From positions 62,001-126,000 of the forward strand of contig NZ_PUQD01000004.1 of the NCBI RefSeq assembly GCF_003331055.1: a DNA stretch of 64,000 nucleotides. Direction: 5' to 3'. A model generated the notes under the pieces. That model did not search any database and had not been told where the DNA came from. It worked only from the letters and a program-made list of their open reading frames with translations. Made by a program: the position numbers and the translations under genes. Positions 44,280-52,884 of this stretch are shown in pieces (the stretch's first letter is position 1; every line of letters begins with the position of its first letter). The DNA is from Pseudomonas sp. AFG_SD02_1510_Pfu_092 (GTDB lineage Bacteria > Pseudomonadota > Gammaproteobacteria > Pseudomonadales > Pseudomonadaceae).

Positions 44280-45365
44280 TTACAACAGGTTTTCCATTTC
44301 TTCAACGTTACATTTCGCGGATAGCTGTTCTTCCAGTGTATCTTTGTAAAAAGCAATGACCTCTAATGTCTCGTATGAAGTCGGGACAGGGAATCGGGCA
44401 TCTCGTGAGGTGCTGTACCAGCGCACATCGCGACGGGCACCGTCTACTACCAGATAAAAAGCGACATTTCCGCTATTTTGAATATTTCCACCAGTAGCCA
44501 AAGAGCAGTGGGCAAATATTTCTTGGTCTGCTTTAAATGCCGCTACAGTAAGTCTTGCACCGGAGGAGACAAGTGGAGGATAAGGGCAAGGTGTTGACGG
44601 GGCTTCGGCATCCGTCTCATCTAGACTCTCAGCCTTTTTCCTTATCTGTAAGAGGGCTTCTGCGTAGTAGCCCTCAGAATAATGGAAAGGAGATATACCC
44701 CAGCGGTGTTTTTCGTCGGCCGTTAAAAGAGAGGGAGAAAAGCTTATGAACTGATGCTCGGCCAACTCGTGGCTCAATACATCATACATCCAGCTCAATT
44801 CGGCATTTGCCTTGTCAATTAAAGCAGGCGCTACAGGGAAATTGGTTTCGCTGTCTTTATCAAACTTCGACGACCAAAAAACTTTGTTGATGAGCACGCT
44901 GTCTAGCTTGTTGCGGTCCCTCAAGAAAGCGAACAGTCTTTGCATTCCCTGTAACCAGAGCTTGCGACGCTCCATCGAACCTTGAGGGATTATTCTGAAA
45001 CCGGCTATGGATGGGTCTTCAAGCAAGCCACTCTCGGTAAGTTCATTTGACAGCGTGATTATTTGTCCGGAAGGCAATGCGACCAGGTCGAATCGTTCAT
45101 CGATCAAGTCTATTAGAATTATATCCGAGTTATTGAATTGGTTGTTCTCGGAAAACATCGCCTTTGAGAAATCGTACGCAACCATGCGGCGACGAAAGGC
45201 TGAAGGTATGCGTGCTAATGCCTCTTCGTTAATATAGGCTGCACTGCAAAGTGAAGCCATAGAGGATCTTGCATAGTATTCTAACAGACTGAAGTCGCTG
45301 GTCTCCTCAAGGTTGAATATGTCTCGGGAGACGCAGCTGCCATAGATAATTAGATTCTTAGTCAC
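44280..45365 (-). CDS. DUF6270-like protein, possible SGNH-type polysaccharide enzyme
   Basis: 361 residues, soluble. The N-terminus NLIIYGSCVSRDIFNL fits DUF6270, a family seen in capsule/exopolysaccharide loci; the GSCVSRD segment may be an SGNH-like block I serine, and WGISPFHYSEGYYAEAL near residue 220 could hold the later histidine. The last ~90 residues (about 270-361) look like a separate beta-rich module (RLTVAAFKADQEIFAHCSLATGG). No signal peptide. Function unproven. AT-rich; a lone gene between the acyltransferases and the tRNA-like fragment. Confidence 0.6.
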   Translation of the reverse strand: MTKNLIIYGSCVSRDIFNLEETSDFSLLEYYARSSMASLCSAAYINEEALARIPSAFRRRMVAYDFSKAMFSENNQFNNSDIILIDLIDERFDLVALPSGQIITLSNELTESGLLEDPSIAGFRIIPQGSMERRKLWLQGMQRLFAFLRDRNKLDSVLINKVFWSSKFDKDSETNFPVAPALIDKANAELSWMYDVLSHELAEHQFISFSPSLLTADEKHRWGISPFHYSEGYYAEALLQIRKKAESLDETDAEAPSTPCPYPPLVSSGARLTVAAFKADQEIFAHCSLATGGNIQNSGNVAFYLVVDGARRDVRWYSTSRDARFPVPTSYETLEVIAFYKDTLEEQLSAKCNVEEMENLL

Positions 45366-45840
45366 TGTCTTATTTTAGCCTTCTGGAGTGATGCAATTTG
45401 GTAATGCATCAAATGGCGCGACCACAAAGCCCGCAACTACTAGGGGCGTAACCGATTTGATTATCTTCAGGAAGCGCCGATGAGGCTCGATAGTCATGGG
45501 ACGGTTAGTAGTGGCGATCATATAGGATCCAATTCATGCCTTTTTCAGGGATAGCTAATAGCATTATCCCGAGCAAGGGAGGGGAATGCAACGCCCATGC
45601 GGCGGCTACCAAGCGCTCTAATCCGTAGTGCGTCACAAGAATGAAATCCTTGCGAACCCCTGCTCATGCACGGGGCGGGCTTGATGTCGATGTGCTGCGT
45701 GGGACTTGAACCTATGACCCTGCTTTAGGGCAGAGAGTTCAATTTTTTCTGAAGTGGATGCGCCTTGGATGATGAGTGGTCAAGCTGAAATAGATTTGCC
45801 TGGTATGAGTGGACAGTTGCTTATTTAGGAGGCCGCTGTC
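45366..45840. other. Gene-free, low-GC interval
   Basis: 475 bases between two minus-strand genes. No open frame with family resemblance was found. It contains the tRNA-like fragment at 45691-45740 and presumably the promoter of the DUF6270-like gene. The gap may be a scar of rearrangement between the two polysaccharide arms. Confidence 0.6.
45691..45740 (-). pseudogene. Decayed tRNA-like fragment (anticodon arm to 3' part)
   Basis: Read on the minus strand, the sequence has an anticodon-arm-like hairpin (TCTGC / GCAGG around CCTAAA), a short variable segment GTCATA, then GGTTCAAGTCCC, which fits a T-loop (TTCAAGT), and a 3' GCAGCAC end. The T stem is mispaired, the anticodon loop has six bases and no D arm is found, so it cannot be a working tRNA. 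It may be the remnant of an integration site. Confidence 0.35.
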
Positions 45841-47067
45841 TTAGCTATTTGTATCATAGAATGTTGATCGAGCCACGTACTTTGGCGAAAGCTTTAATAT
45901 GTCCTTGGCCATTTCCTTCTTGATATTGCTTCGAGAGAATTGCTCGACAAAATCAGATCTGGAAGTTTGCTGCAACTTCAGGTTTTGTAAGGCATCAATG
46001 GCCCCTTCAATATCGCATGGCCGGAACAGTGCAGTATTTTTAATCCGTTTTTTTGCAAAGCGAGCGGCATAACCAGAAAGGCCGCCCCAAATAGGCTTAT
46101 TGGTTGCGGCGTACTCAAATAGCTTAGAAGGCAGGACTCGACGAAATGCTTTTAGATTATTCAAGTGCAAAAAAAGGACGTCGGCTTGGTGGTAAACTTG
46201 AAGCAATTCATCTCGTTTCATTGGCGGAGAAATTCGAACGTTATTAACCTCGGCCTGTTCAAGTGCAAGCTTGAGGTGGCTTAACGTGCTTCCAGCGCCG
46301 ATCAAGTGAAATTCTACCTGGCCAGTAAGCCGTTTCGCCAGTTCGGGAAGTATCTGGTGCAGACCTTGCCCGGTGCCAATGTTTCCTGCGTAAACCACTT
46401 TAATGCGAGCGGGTGCTGTTTCAGGCTCTGCTGTGAGTGATATCGAGTTTTGGTTTATGAATAAGTCATCTACGCCGTTAGTGTAAAGAGTAAACTTTCG
46501 GCCTGGATAGCGAGTATTAAAGTAAGGCAGGAAACCTGGCGATATCAAATTTACACGGGTCGCGTTGTTTATGGTCCAACGTTCAACGGGTGAAAAAATG
46601 AGAGCTGCAAAGCGTCCCCACTGAGCGGGCAGGAGGTCTCGCAAGGTATCAACGAAAATGTCGCGAATATCTAAATACAATCCACAGCCGGTTCGTTTCG
46701 CAATGAGGGCCCCGAGCGAGGCTGTCATTAAACGCGACGAGGTGGCGAACACTAGGTCGTAGTTTTGATTTCGTGTGATTTTTAGCGCGCTGATGGCGAA
46801 ACTGATGAAGGCTTTTGCCTGATCTCTGATCCCACTTCGATGTGCCGGTATATCAATACGCCTGATTGTTAGAAGTGGGGAGTGTTCAAGACTGACCGCA
46901 TTTGCTGTAAAGGAGTGATAGCGGTTAGGGTGTGTCGTGACCACATCGATAGCCACGTGCTCACCTAACTCAGCCCGTAGTGCGTCGACCAGCGCTTCTG
47001 CACGAAATGAACCTGCCGAGAGATCCGGTGGGTAGTAAAAGCTTAGCAGAAGAATTCGGGTGGTCAT
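45841..47067 (-). CDS. Glycosyltransferase family 4 (WbuB-like)
   Basis: 408 residues, GT-B. ILLLSFYYPPDLSAGSFRAEALVDAL is the WbuB-type opening (an L-FucNAc transferase family), DLVFATSSRLMTASLGALIAKRTG follows, and the donor domain has VVYAGNIGTGQGLHQILPELA and VLPSKLFEYAATNKPIWGGLSG. Donor sugar unknown. Last gene of the minus-strand arm; its ATG overlaps the stop of the next upstream gene by one base. Codon use is AT-rich. Confidence 0.85.
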   Translation of the reverse strand: MTTRILLLSFYYPPDLSAGSFRAEALVDALRAELGEHVAIDVVTTHPNRYHSFTANAVSLEHSPLLTIRRIDIPAHRSGIRDQAKAFISFAISALKITRNQNYDLVFATSSRLMTASLGALIAKRTGCGLYLDIRDIFVDTLRDLLPAQWGRFAALIFSPVERWTINNATRVNLISPGFLPYFNTRYPGRKFTLYTNGVDDLFINQNSISLTAEPETAPARIKVVYAGNIGTGQGLHQILPELAKRLTGQVEFHLIGAGSTLSHLKLALEQAEVNNVRISPPMKRDELLQVYHQADVLFLHLNNLKAFRRVLPSKLFEYAATNKPIWGGLSGYAARFAKKRIKNTALFRPCDIEGAIDALQNLKLQQTSRSDFVEQFSRSNIKKEMAKDILKLSPKYVARSTFYDTNS

Positions 47068-48311
47068 TATCGAGCCTGTTTTCTGGGAGTGGCAATTGGG
47101 AGTATTTGTTGGTAAAGATTTACCAAACGAGCCTCCTGCTCTTCCCAGTTCAATGTTCCTGCGGTTACGCGCGCGTTGTGGGCAAGTCTTTTCCGTAGCT
47201 GTAAGTCGGTAACCAACTGGTTTAATGCCTGCGCCAGTGCTGGCGAATTATTGGCTGGTACCAGCATCCCGACATCGTTAGTTCGCACAATTCGACGAAT
47301 TTCCGGGAAGTCAGTTGCCACGACTGGCAAGCCAGCAATCAAGTACTCAAAAAGTTTGTTGGAGTCGGTAGTGTAATGATTGAGGCAAGTATTTTCGATT
47401 GGTTGCACGCCAATGTCAGCAGATGCGGTATATTTTGGTAACTCTGATAAAGCGACTGTGGGAATGAAATGAACACGTTGCTGCAATCCGAGCGTGTCGC
47501 GAAGCTGAATCAGAGTTTGAGTCAGGCGGCCACCACCAATGAGCACAAAGTAGGCATTAGGCACCTCCTTGGCAGTTTGGATCAGTTTTTCAAGGCCCCG
47601 GCCTTGCTGCAAGCCGCCTTGGTAAATAATTATTGGCCAAGGAGCGGTCAGCCCAAGCTCTTCTCGGATTTGGTTGGAAGTAGCGCAATGAGTCAGCCGA
47701 GGGCGGTTTTGCAAGACGGTGGGGCGCACCACTCCATAAGCGCGAGCGAAGTACTTCGCTCTTGCGTCAGTGGTCGTGATGCTGCCATCTACCTTGGGCA
47801 TCAGCAGTTTTTCTACGAAGCCTACCATGCGGCGGAAGCTCTCATAACCTTCGCGGCTGGTGCTGATTTCATGGGCGTCATATACCAGACGTGCTCGGCT
47901 GAAACGAGCAGCTAACCAGGCCGTAGGCAGAGTGTTCACATCGTGGGCATGCACTAGATGGGGACGATGCCGGATCATGTGCCAAAGAAGAGCGGTATGC
48001 GTCCAAGCCCGGGCGATGAGGCGCAAAAGCTGATGCTTGAATGTGAGTTTTCCAATGGGGCCTTGGGTTTTGCTGGTGTGGGTGGCCTTGGTCGCCTCTG
48101 CCTTTCCCTTACGCCAGCGCCACAGCGGACTACGAGCAACACGGAACACACCAATACCGTCCTTTAGCTGTTCGCGCTGACGCGTTACGCCAGGGGTGTG
48201 CAGAGCAAAGACCGTAACTTCATAGCCTGCGTGTTGAAGTGTCTGAGCCTCCTTCAGGACACGGGCGTCATTCAGGAATTCATTCCAGACGATCATGGCT
48301 ACACGTTGCAT
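47067..48311 (-). CDS. Glycosyltransferase family 4
   Basis: 414 residues. MQRVAMIVWNEFLNDARVLKEAQTLQHAGYEVTVFAL is a GT4 opening; VYDAHEISTSREGYES is in the acceptor domain; IYQGGLQQGRGLEKLIQT and LNHYTTDSNKLFEYLIAGLPVVATDFPEI form the donor site (Glu retained in LFEYL). The reading frame is open to 48428, but ATG 48311 has GAGGTGG immediately upstream and begins the conserved domain. It overlaps the end of the preceding gene by 13 bases, suggesting coupled translation. Confidence 0.86.
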   Translation of the reverse strand: MQRVAMIVWNEFLNDARVLKEAQTLQHAGYEVTVFALHTPGVTRQREQLKDGIGVFRVARSPLWRWRKGKAEATKATHTSKTQGPIGKLTFKHQLLRLIARAWTHTALLWHMIRHRPHLVHAHDVNTLPTAWLAARFSRARLVYDAHEISTSREGYESFRRMVGFVEKLLMPKVDGSITTTDARAKYFARAYGVVRPTVLQNRPRLTHCATSNQIREELGLTAPWPIIIYQGGLQQGRGLEKLIQTAKEVPNAYFVLIGGGRLTQTLIQLRDTLGLQQRVHFIPTVALSELPKYTASADIGVQPIENTCLNHYTTDSNKLFEYLIAGLPVVATDFPEIRRIVRTNDVGMLVPANNSPALAQALNQLVTDLQLRKRLAHNARVTAGTLNWEEQEARLVNLYQQILPIATPRKQAR

Positions 48312-50062
48312 ATGGCCACCTCTAAAACGGGTCGATTGAGAGCACTTGTCAGATTTGAGATCTGGGGGAGGATTTCCGCGGCCGATATGTAGTTTTGTCT
48401 CACGAGCAGCTGATCGAGTTGAAAACACAATGCCGAAAGATATAAATGTTGAGCCGTCACTGCTTGCGTGTCGTCGCGTTGCGCTTGGAGATCGAGCAGC
48501 AATGCTGGTAGCGACGGCTCCAGCTTTTTGGAAATGTGCAGACTGGCGCCGATGGGTTCAAGGCTCCAGTTGCCCCAGTAGCTTGCGGTCAAGGCGCCAG
48601 TGCTCGAAATGAAAATCTGATCCTTACCTACCTGAGAGTTGCAAATATGAAGAGGAAGGGTACGAAGCAGATAGCGAGTATTTTCTATATCACGCATGAA
48701 GGCTCTGAATGCTTCTTGGTGTTTGCTGATTTCGAGTGCTTCGCCAAGGTTGGCCAGCGCGGAGTCGTTTAGACGGTCCCACAGTAGAGGTCGCGAGCGG
48801 GTATATTTTTGCACAAGTGATGGAGAAGGGATGCTTCTCATGAGGCGCTTGGTGAGTTCAAGTTGGTGTGTGCCAAACTCAATTGCGGGTACTTTATTCA
48901 GATGCTCTGGTCGGAAGATATGACAATGGAAGCCATCCATGATGGTTGCATGAATAAAGGGAATGGTGCAAAGGTTTAGAATATGCGGTTCGGACAGTAA
49001 AGTGGCTTCGTTGATAGCTAACGTGCTGCGCGTGGTGTTGAAGATTTTGATAAGATAGGTGTCTGTAGCGCCTAGGCTGTTTTTACTATTTACTTCGAGC
49101 GCAAAAACATCGTGCACGCCACTTTGATGCCAGTTTACACAATGTTCGGTATAGGGTTTTTGCGCGATACTGTTAACTAAGGCTGGCACCCAATTATCGA
49201 TTTGGGTTTTAGTGAAAATGTTCCAGAAACGTGTTGCTTTAGACTTTGTTTCGCCGATTAATTTATGACCGCTGAAGAACAGCGCTGAAATCTGTAAGCG
49301 CTGTTCTTTAAGCAGGATTACATCCTGGATTAGCAAAGTAGCCCGCTGCATGATCTGACGTGTGAGCAACACGCCGATTATTGCGGGAAGCAGGCTGGGT
49401 GGCGTATCTGAGAGCAGATCATAGGCGAGATAGGAAAACGCAGCGAGGAAGCCAAATGATCCCATCGAATTCACTAATTCATAAGTGGCTTCACTCGTTG
49501 ATGATGAATGGCCTTTTTTTAATGCCGTTATCGCTCTGGCGACAACCCCCATCAAAAGCCAAAACGAAATGACTGCGACTGAGAGTTCTAAGTATATAAA
49601 TCCAAGCGCTGCGATGGTTAGCGCGAGAAACACAACCGCAGCTAAACTTCTTGTAAGCCGAAGATACGCCTTGCGAGCGACATCATCCTGCCCATCGAAT
49701 ACAATCAACTTGCTGCTGTTGCTCACCAGCTTTTCGCTTCCAAGAACCGTCAGTTTCTTGGTGATCGACTCCGAAGCGAGATAAAGCAAATAGAAGGCGA
49801 TCGCTGCAAGGCAAAGCCCTACAAATAGTTCCCGTTGCTCGAACGCCTTGAAATATTCAGGGAAGTACGAGGGAATGGAAGGTGATCCAATAAGAATGAT
49901 TGCCTTCAAGGGCAGGTACGATGCTGCCAATAAGCTGATCTGCGCGGCTAAAGTGCAGATTATGATTGTTAACGTAAGCCCCGGGATGTTGCGAGTTACC
50001 TTGGAAGCAACGGAGTAGATCCAGCGGCCTGAATTTTGATTTGCGCTTTTTGCTTCGCTCAT
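48299..50062 (-). CDS. ABC-exporter-like membrane domain fused to a degenerate kinase-like domain
   Basis: 587 residues of uncertain function. Residues ~28-255 contain six hydrophobic segments with long cytoplasmic extensions, laid out like a type I ABC exporter membrane domain, ending in the helix ATLLIQDVILLKEQRLQISALF where an ABC ATPase would normally begin. Instead residues ~300-570 resemble an aminoglycoside-phosphotransferase/kinase fold: DTYLIKIFN (Lys strand), NEATLL (Glu helix), LPLHICNSQVGKDQIF in place of the HxDxxxxN loop, and SYWGNWSLEPIG in place of the DWG-type metal site. The catalytic aspartates are missing. No Walker A or B motif. AT-rich; embedded among glycosyltransferase genes. 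Confidence 0.5.
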   Translation of the reverse strand: MSEAKSANQNSGRWIYSVASKVTRNIPGLTLTIIICTLAAQISLLAASYLPLKAIILIGSPSIPSYFPEYFKAFEQRELFVGLCLAAIAFYLLYLASESITKKLTVLGSEKLVSNSSKLIVFDGQDDVARKAYLRLTRSLAAVVFLALTIAALGFIYLELSVAVISFWLLMGVVARAITALKKGHSSSTSEATYELVNSMGSFGFLAAFSYLAYDLLSDTPPSLLPAIIGVLLTRQIMQRATLLIQDVILLKEQRLQISALFFSGHKLIGETKSKATRFWNIFTKTQIDNWVPALVNSIAQKPYTEHCVNWHQSGVHDVFALEVNSKNSLGATDTYLIKIFNTTRSTLAINEATLLSEPHILNLCTIPFIHATIMDGFHCHIFRPEHLNKVPAIEFGTHQLELTKRLMRSIPSPSLVQKYTRSRPLLWDRLNDSALANLGEALEISKHQEAFRAFMRDIENTRYLLRTLPLHICNSQVGKDQIFISSTGALTASYWGNWSLEPIGASLHISKKLEPSLPALLLDLQAQRDDTQAVTAQHLYLSALCFQLDQLLVRQNYISAAEILPQISNLTSALNRPVLEVAICNV

Positions 50063-50110
50063 AATAACTTGCCTTGTTACGGGTTCAACTGAATTTCCGG
50101 GGCTTCTGTT

Positions 50111-50494
50111 TTAGTTTACCGCCCAGGAAAGTACTGCTTGTGTGACTGCCTGGTTAGGGTTGGATTGTTTGAAGTTGGCAACAATCATTGCGGATTTCGG
50201 CTTTCTGAAGTATGCCTGAATCGTTGAGTCGTCTTGAGTTTTAATGCTTGGCTTGTAGCCGCTCTTTTCTAGTGCCTGGCTGAAATCTTGATATACAGTC
50301 TTCAGGTCGGCAGTGGTTTCGAAGTAATGGAACTGCCGATCTTTATCGTCCTTGGTTGCCATGTAGCTTTTCGTGCTCTTGACATTGTTCAAAGAGATCT
50401 TGTTGCCTTCCTGGAGATTCAAGTCGGTCGTGTTTGGAGCATCGCACGCGGTCAAGAAAAGGGCCAGGATCGAATACAGAGCAATTTTTTTCAT
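50111..50494 (-). CDS. Small lipoprotein
   Basis: 127 residues with a lipoprotein signal: KKIALYSILALFLTAC, cleavage before Cys17 followed by Asp, which in E. coli would favour inner-membrane retention (Pseudomonas rules differ). The mature ~110 residues are polar with an alpha/beta pattern and no family I recognise. It lies 18 bases after the heparinase-like gene on the same strand, so it is probably cotranscribed and may serve the same envelope glycan. Confidence 0.75.
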   Translation of the reverse strand: MKKIALYSILALFLTACDAPNTTDLNLQEGNKISLNNVKSTKSYMATKDDKDRQFHYFETTADLKTVYQDFSQALEKSGYKPSIKTQDDSTIQAYFRKPKSAMIVANFKQSNPNQAVTQAVLSWAVN

Positions 50495-50512
50495 GTTTGT
50501 TCCGAGATTAAT

Positions 50513-52723
50513 TCAAATTTGATGTGCTGTGATGGTGAATTGCGCTTTCAGAGCATTTTTCATTTCAAATGCAACCATCGTGGTCTCGATCTGTTGCATG
50601 AATCCAAGGCCGCTGACGCCTTTAACAAGTTGATCGTCGTTCCAGCCAGTGACGATCGTGCAGGGGCTGTTGGAAGCGATGGTAATTCGATAACTGGACG
50701 CAGGGTGATGAATCTCCACGCCATCTGGAGTCTTTGTCACCTGGGTGCCGTCACCGCAGTGGAACAGGCTGAACATCGGCTTGTCTTTCACCGTGGTATG
50801 AATCTCATCGCTGATATCGAGTTGCAGGCGATCCAGATGACCTGTAATGCAACGTTTGACCAGGGTGTCTGCGAAGGCATCATGCGAGCCCAGCAGGGTA
50901 AAACTGTTGGCGATGACCTCCCCGGCAAGTTGGGCGTGGCCAGGTTCAATACTGTATGGCACATCGCCAATAACTGGATTGTTATGCGAGTAGGCACCTC
51001 GCAGGAAGCTTTGTACTGGCTTGAGGTACTCATGCGAGTAGAAGCTTGGATCAATCAACCACTCGATACCATCCATGAACAAAGTGAAAGACAGATTGTC
51101 TTGATGCTTATGGGTCTTGCACAGCGAGGTTGCAAACATACTCAGCATGTAAGCGGTCTGTGCATGGTTGCCCTTGATAATCGCGTACCCCGCTGTCGGA
51201 AGGATAGTCGCGGAGGCAGTTGGGTAGTTTTGGCTTCTACGTACCGTTTCCAGGTCCGGATTGGCGCGGCGGAAAGTGTCGCCCTGCGCAGGGGAACGAT
51301 TATCCGGGTAGCGCAAGAAGTCAGAGAACCTGAGCAGTTCTTCAGCGACGGTTGGAATGGTCGTGATGTGCGAGCTCTGCTCCGCCAGCTCGCCGGCAAA
51401 AGCGATCAGCCGTTGTACACCTTGGTGGTAGCCGATGGAGTTTTCCACAAACACCGCATAACCGTTGTCGCGAACGATCAAGGTGTCAAGCTGATCGCTC
51501 AGGCGTGACAAGGCCAGCGACTGCCAGCGTTCGGAGCACGGGAAGTCAGGCATGGCCAGGCTGGTCGCCAGCAGCGCCATATCCTGGAACCAGGCATGGT
51601 TGTGATAGCGGGATGCCTGGTGGGAGGCATAGAACATCTCCGAAGCCAGCAACTGGGCATGCTTGAAGATGGCTGCGCGCAGACGCACCATGAAGCGGGT
51701 GTCGAACTGGTGCAGTACACCAATATCCCAGATCATCAGGAACGCCAGCAGGCGCTCGGCGGTGCCGTGGTCATACCAGGCGAACTTCCGGTCCTCGTCA
51801 GCATTGAAATAGCTTCGCTCAAGCCAGTTACTGGTGAACTCACGCGCCGGGAACAGAGGGGCTACGCTACCTTCCTGCCGAGCATGCAGCATCAGGATGA
51901 TTGCCGGATGCAGCGAGTGCCACGAAAAACGATAGGTGCCAACAGCGTCAAGGTCGTCCGGCAGCGTCAGTTGCCAGTCCCAGTCCAGGCCAATGTTTCC
52001 ATAAAGTGGGCAAACGCCCTTCTGCAGGTAGTCATTCGCCTGAGTGGGGACATCCTTGAAGCATTTCTCCATGTACGCATACAGGGAGTCGCGAAGCGCT
52101 TCGGGCAGAGGCGCTCTTGCAAAATTATCGGTCAGCCAGGCTGCGGGCTTGTCGTTTTCATGCCAGCAGGTGAGGCGCTCGATTTCCAGCGTCGAGCCTT
52201 CTTCTCGAGGCTGTCCTTTGAAATAGAGCTTGATTTCTTCGAAGTCGCAGGCAGGGGGCACAGCCCAGTCATTTTGAATACCGAATGCCAGGTCGTTGTG
52301 CCCAATGGTGAAATCGATCCACTCGCCTCGGGCGGCATTCACGATTTTCACATGGCGGTAGCTGCCCTCGACTGTGTAACCAACACCGATGTAGTTCAGC
52401 TTTTCCCAGTCCGATATGCGGAACCTGAGGTGCAGGCCGTTACCGTGGTAGCTCCGTGGCATCTTGAAACGAAGCTGGTAAACGCTCGCGTTACCATTGA
52501 AAGTAAACACGGGATTGCCGTCCAGCATCGCGGAGCGCGCATTGCCGCTGAAATGCTGAAGATTGAAAGGCTCGTCGACCTCACTACCGTGATTGCAGAA
52601 CGATCTGTAGTCCAGAATGTCCCGGTCGGAAAGGAAGTCCAACGTCGGCTGGTTCCCGTTGGGGATTGGCGTAGCCTCGATTTCGTCTTCCTTGAAGAAG
52701 TGATCACGGATTTTCTTGAGCAT
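50513..52723 (-). CDS. Heparinase II/III family polysaccharide lyase-like protein
   Basis: 736 residues. Residues ~40-190 look like a beta-sandwich carbohydrate-binding module; ~205-460 are the helical toroid with SRYHNHAWFQD (Asn375-His376) and SIGYHQGVQ (Tyr432); ~500-736 are the heparinase II/III beta domain with CKTHKHQDNLSFTLFMDGIEWLIDPSFYSHE (His538/540). The putative catalytic Asn/His, Tyr and His are all present. Family members cleave uronic acid glycans by beta-elimination. No signal peptide (it begins MLKKIRDHFFKEDEIE), unlike secreted lyases. Placed between the 1911-residue transferase and a lipoprotein. Confidence 0.85.
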   Translation of the reverse strand: MLKKIRDHFFKEDEIEATPIPNGNQPTLDFLSDRDILDYRSFCNHGSEVDEPFNLQHFSGNARSAMLDGNPVFTFNGNASVYQLRFKMPRSYHGNGLHLRFRISDWEKLNYIGVGYTVEGSYRHVKIVNAARGEWIDFTIGHNDLAFGIQNDWAVPPACDFEEIKLYFKGQPREEGSTLEIERLTCWHENDKPAAWLTDNFARAPLPEALRDSLYAYMEKCFKDVPTQANDYLQKGVCPLYGNIGLDWDWQLTLPDDLDAVGTYRFSWHSLHPAIILMLHARQEGSVAPLFPAREFTSNWLERSYFNADEDRKFAWYDHGTAERLLAFLMIWDIGVLHQFDTRFMVRLRAAIFKHAQLLASEMFYASHQASRYHNHAWFQDMALLATSLAMPDFPCSERWQSLALSRLSDQLDTLIVRDNGYAVFVENSIGYHQGVQRLIAFAGELAEQSSHITTIPTVAEELLRFSDFLRYPDNRSPAQGDTFRRANPDLETVRRSQNYPTASATILPTAGYAIIKGNHAQTAYMLSMFATSLCKTHKHQDNLSFTLFMDGIEWLIDPSFYSHEYLKPVQSFLRGAYSHNNPVIGDVPYSIEPGHAQLAGEVIANSFTLLGSHDAFADTLVKRCITGHLDRLQLDISDEIHTTVKDKPMFSLFHCGDGTQVTKTPDGVEIHHPASSYRITIASNSPCTIVTGWNDDQLVKGVSGLGFMQQIETTMVAFEMKNALKAQFTITAHQI

Positions 52724-52741
52724 GTTTGTAATGTTTTCTGA

Positions 52742-52884
52742 ATAGTGAAGAGGGCGCGGCCCTCAGTGGCGCTACGGGGCGCTCAGTCAGTTCGCCGACA
52801 GATGATCGCCATGCCCGCTGCGGCGGCAGTTCTGCTGCCGCGCGGTCAGGGATGCCAACAATTGGCTTGGCACCGGGATCATGC
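52742..52884 (-). other. Intergenic hairpins between the giant transferase and the lyase gene
   Basis: Two inverted repeats lie here: GAGGGC-GCG-GCCCTC (52750-52764) and CGGCGGCAG..CTGCTGCCG (52820-52841). Neither has a T tract on the minus strand. They could reduce downstream expression or stabilise the processed RNA. Confidence 0.4.
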
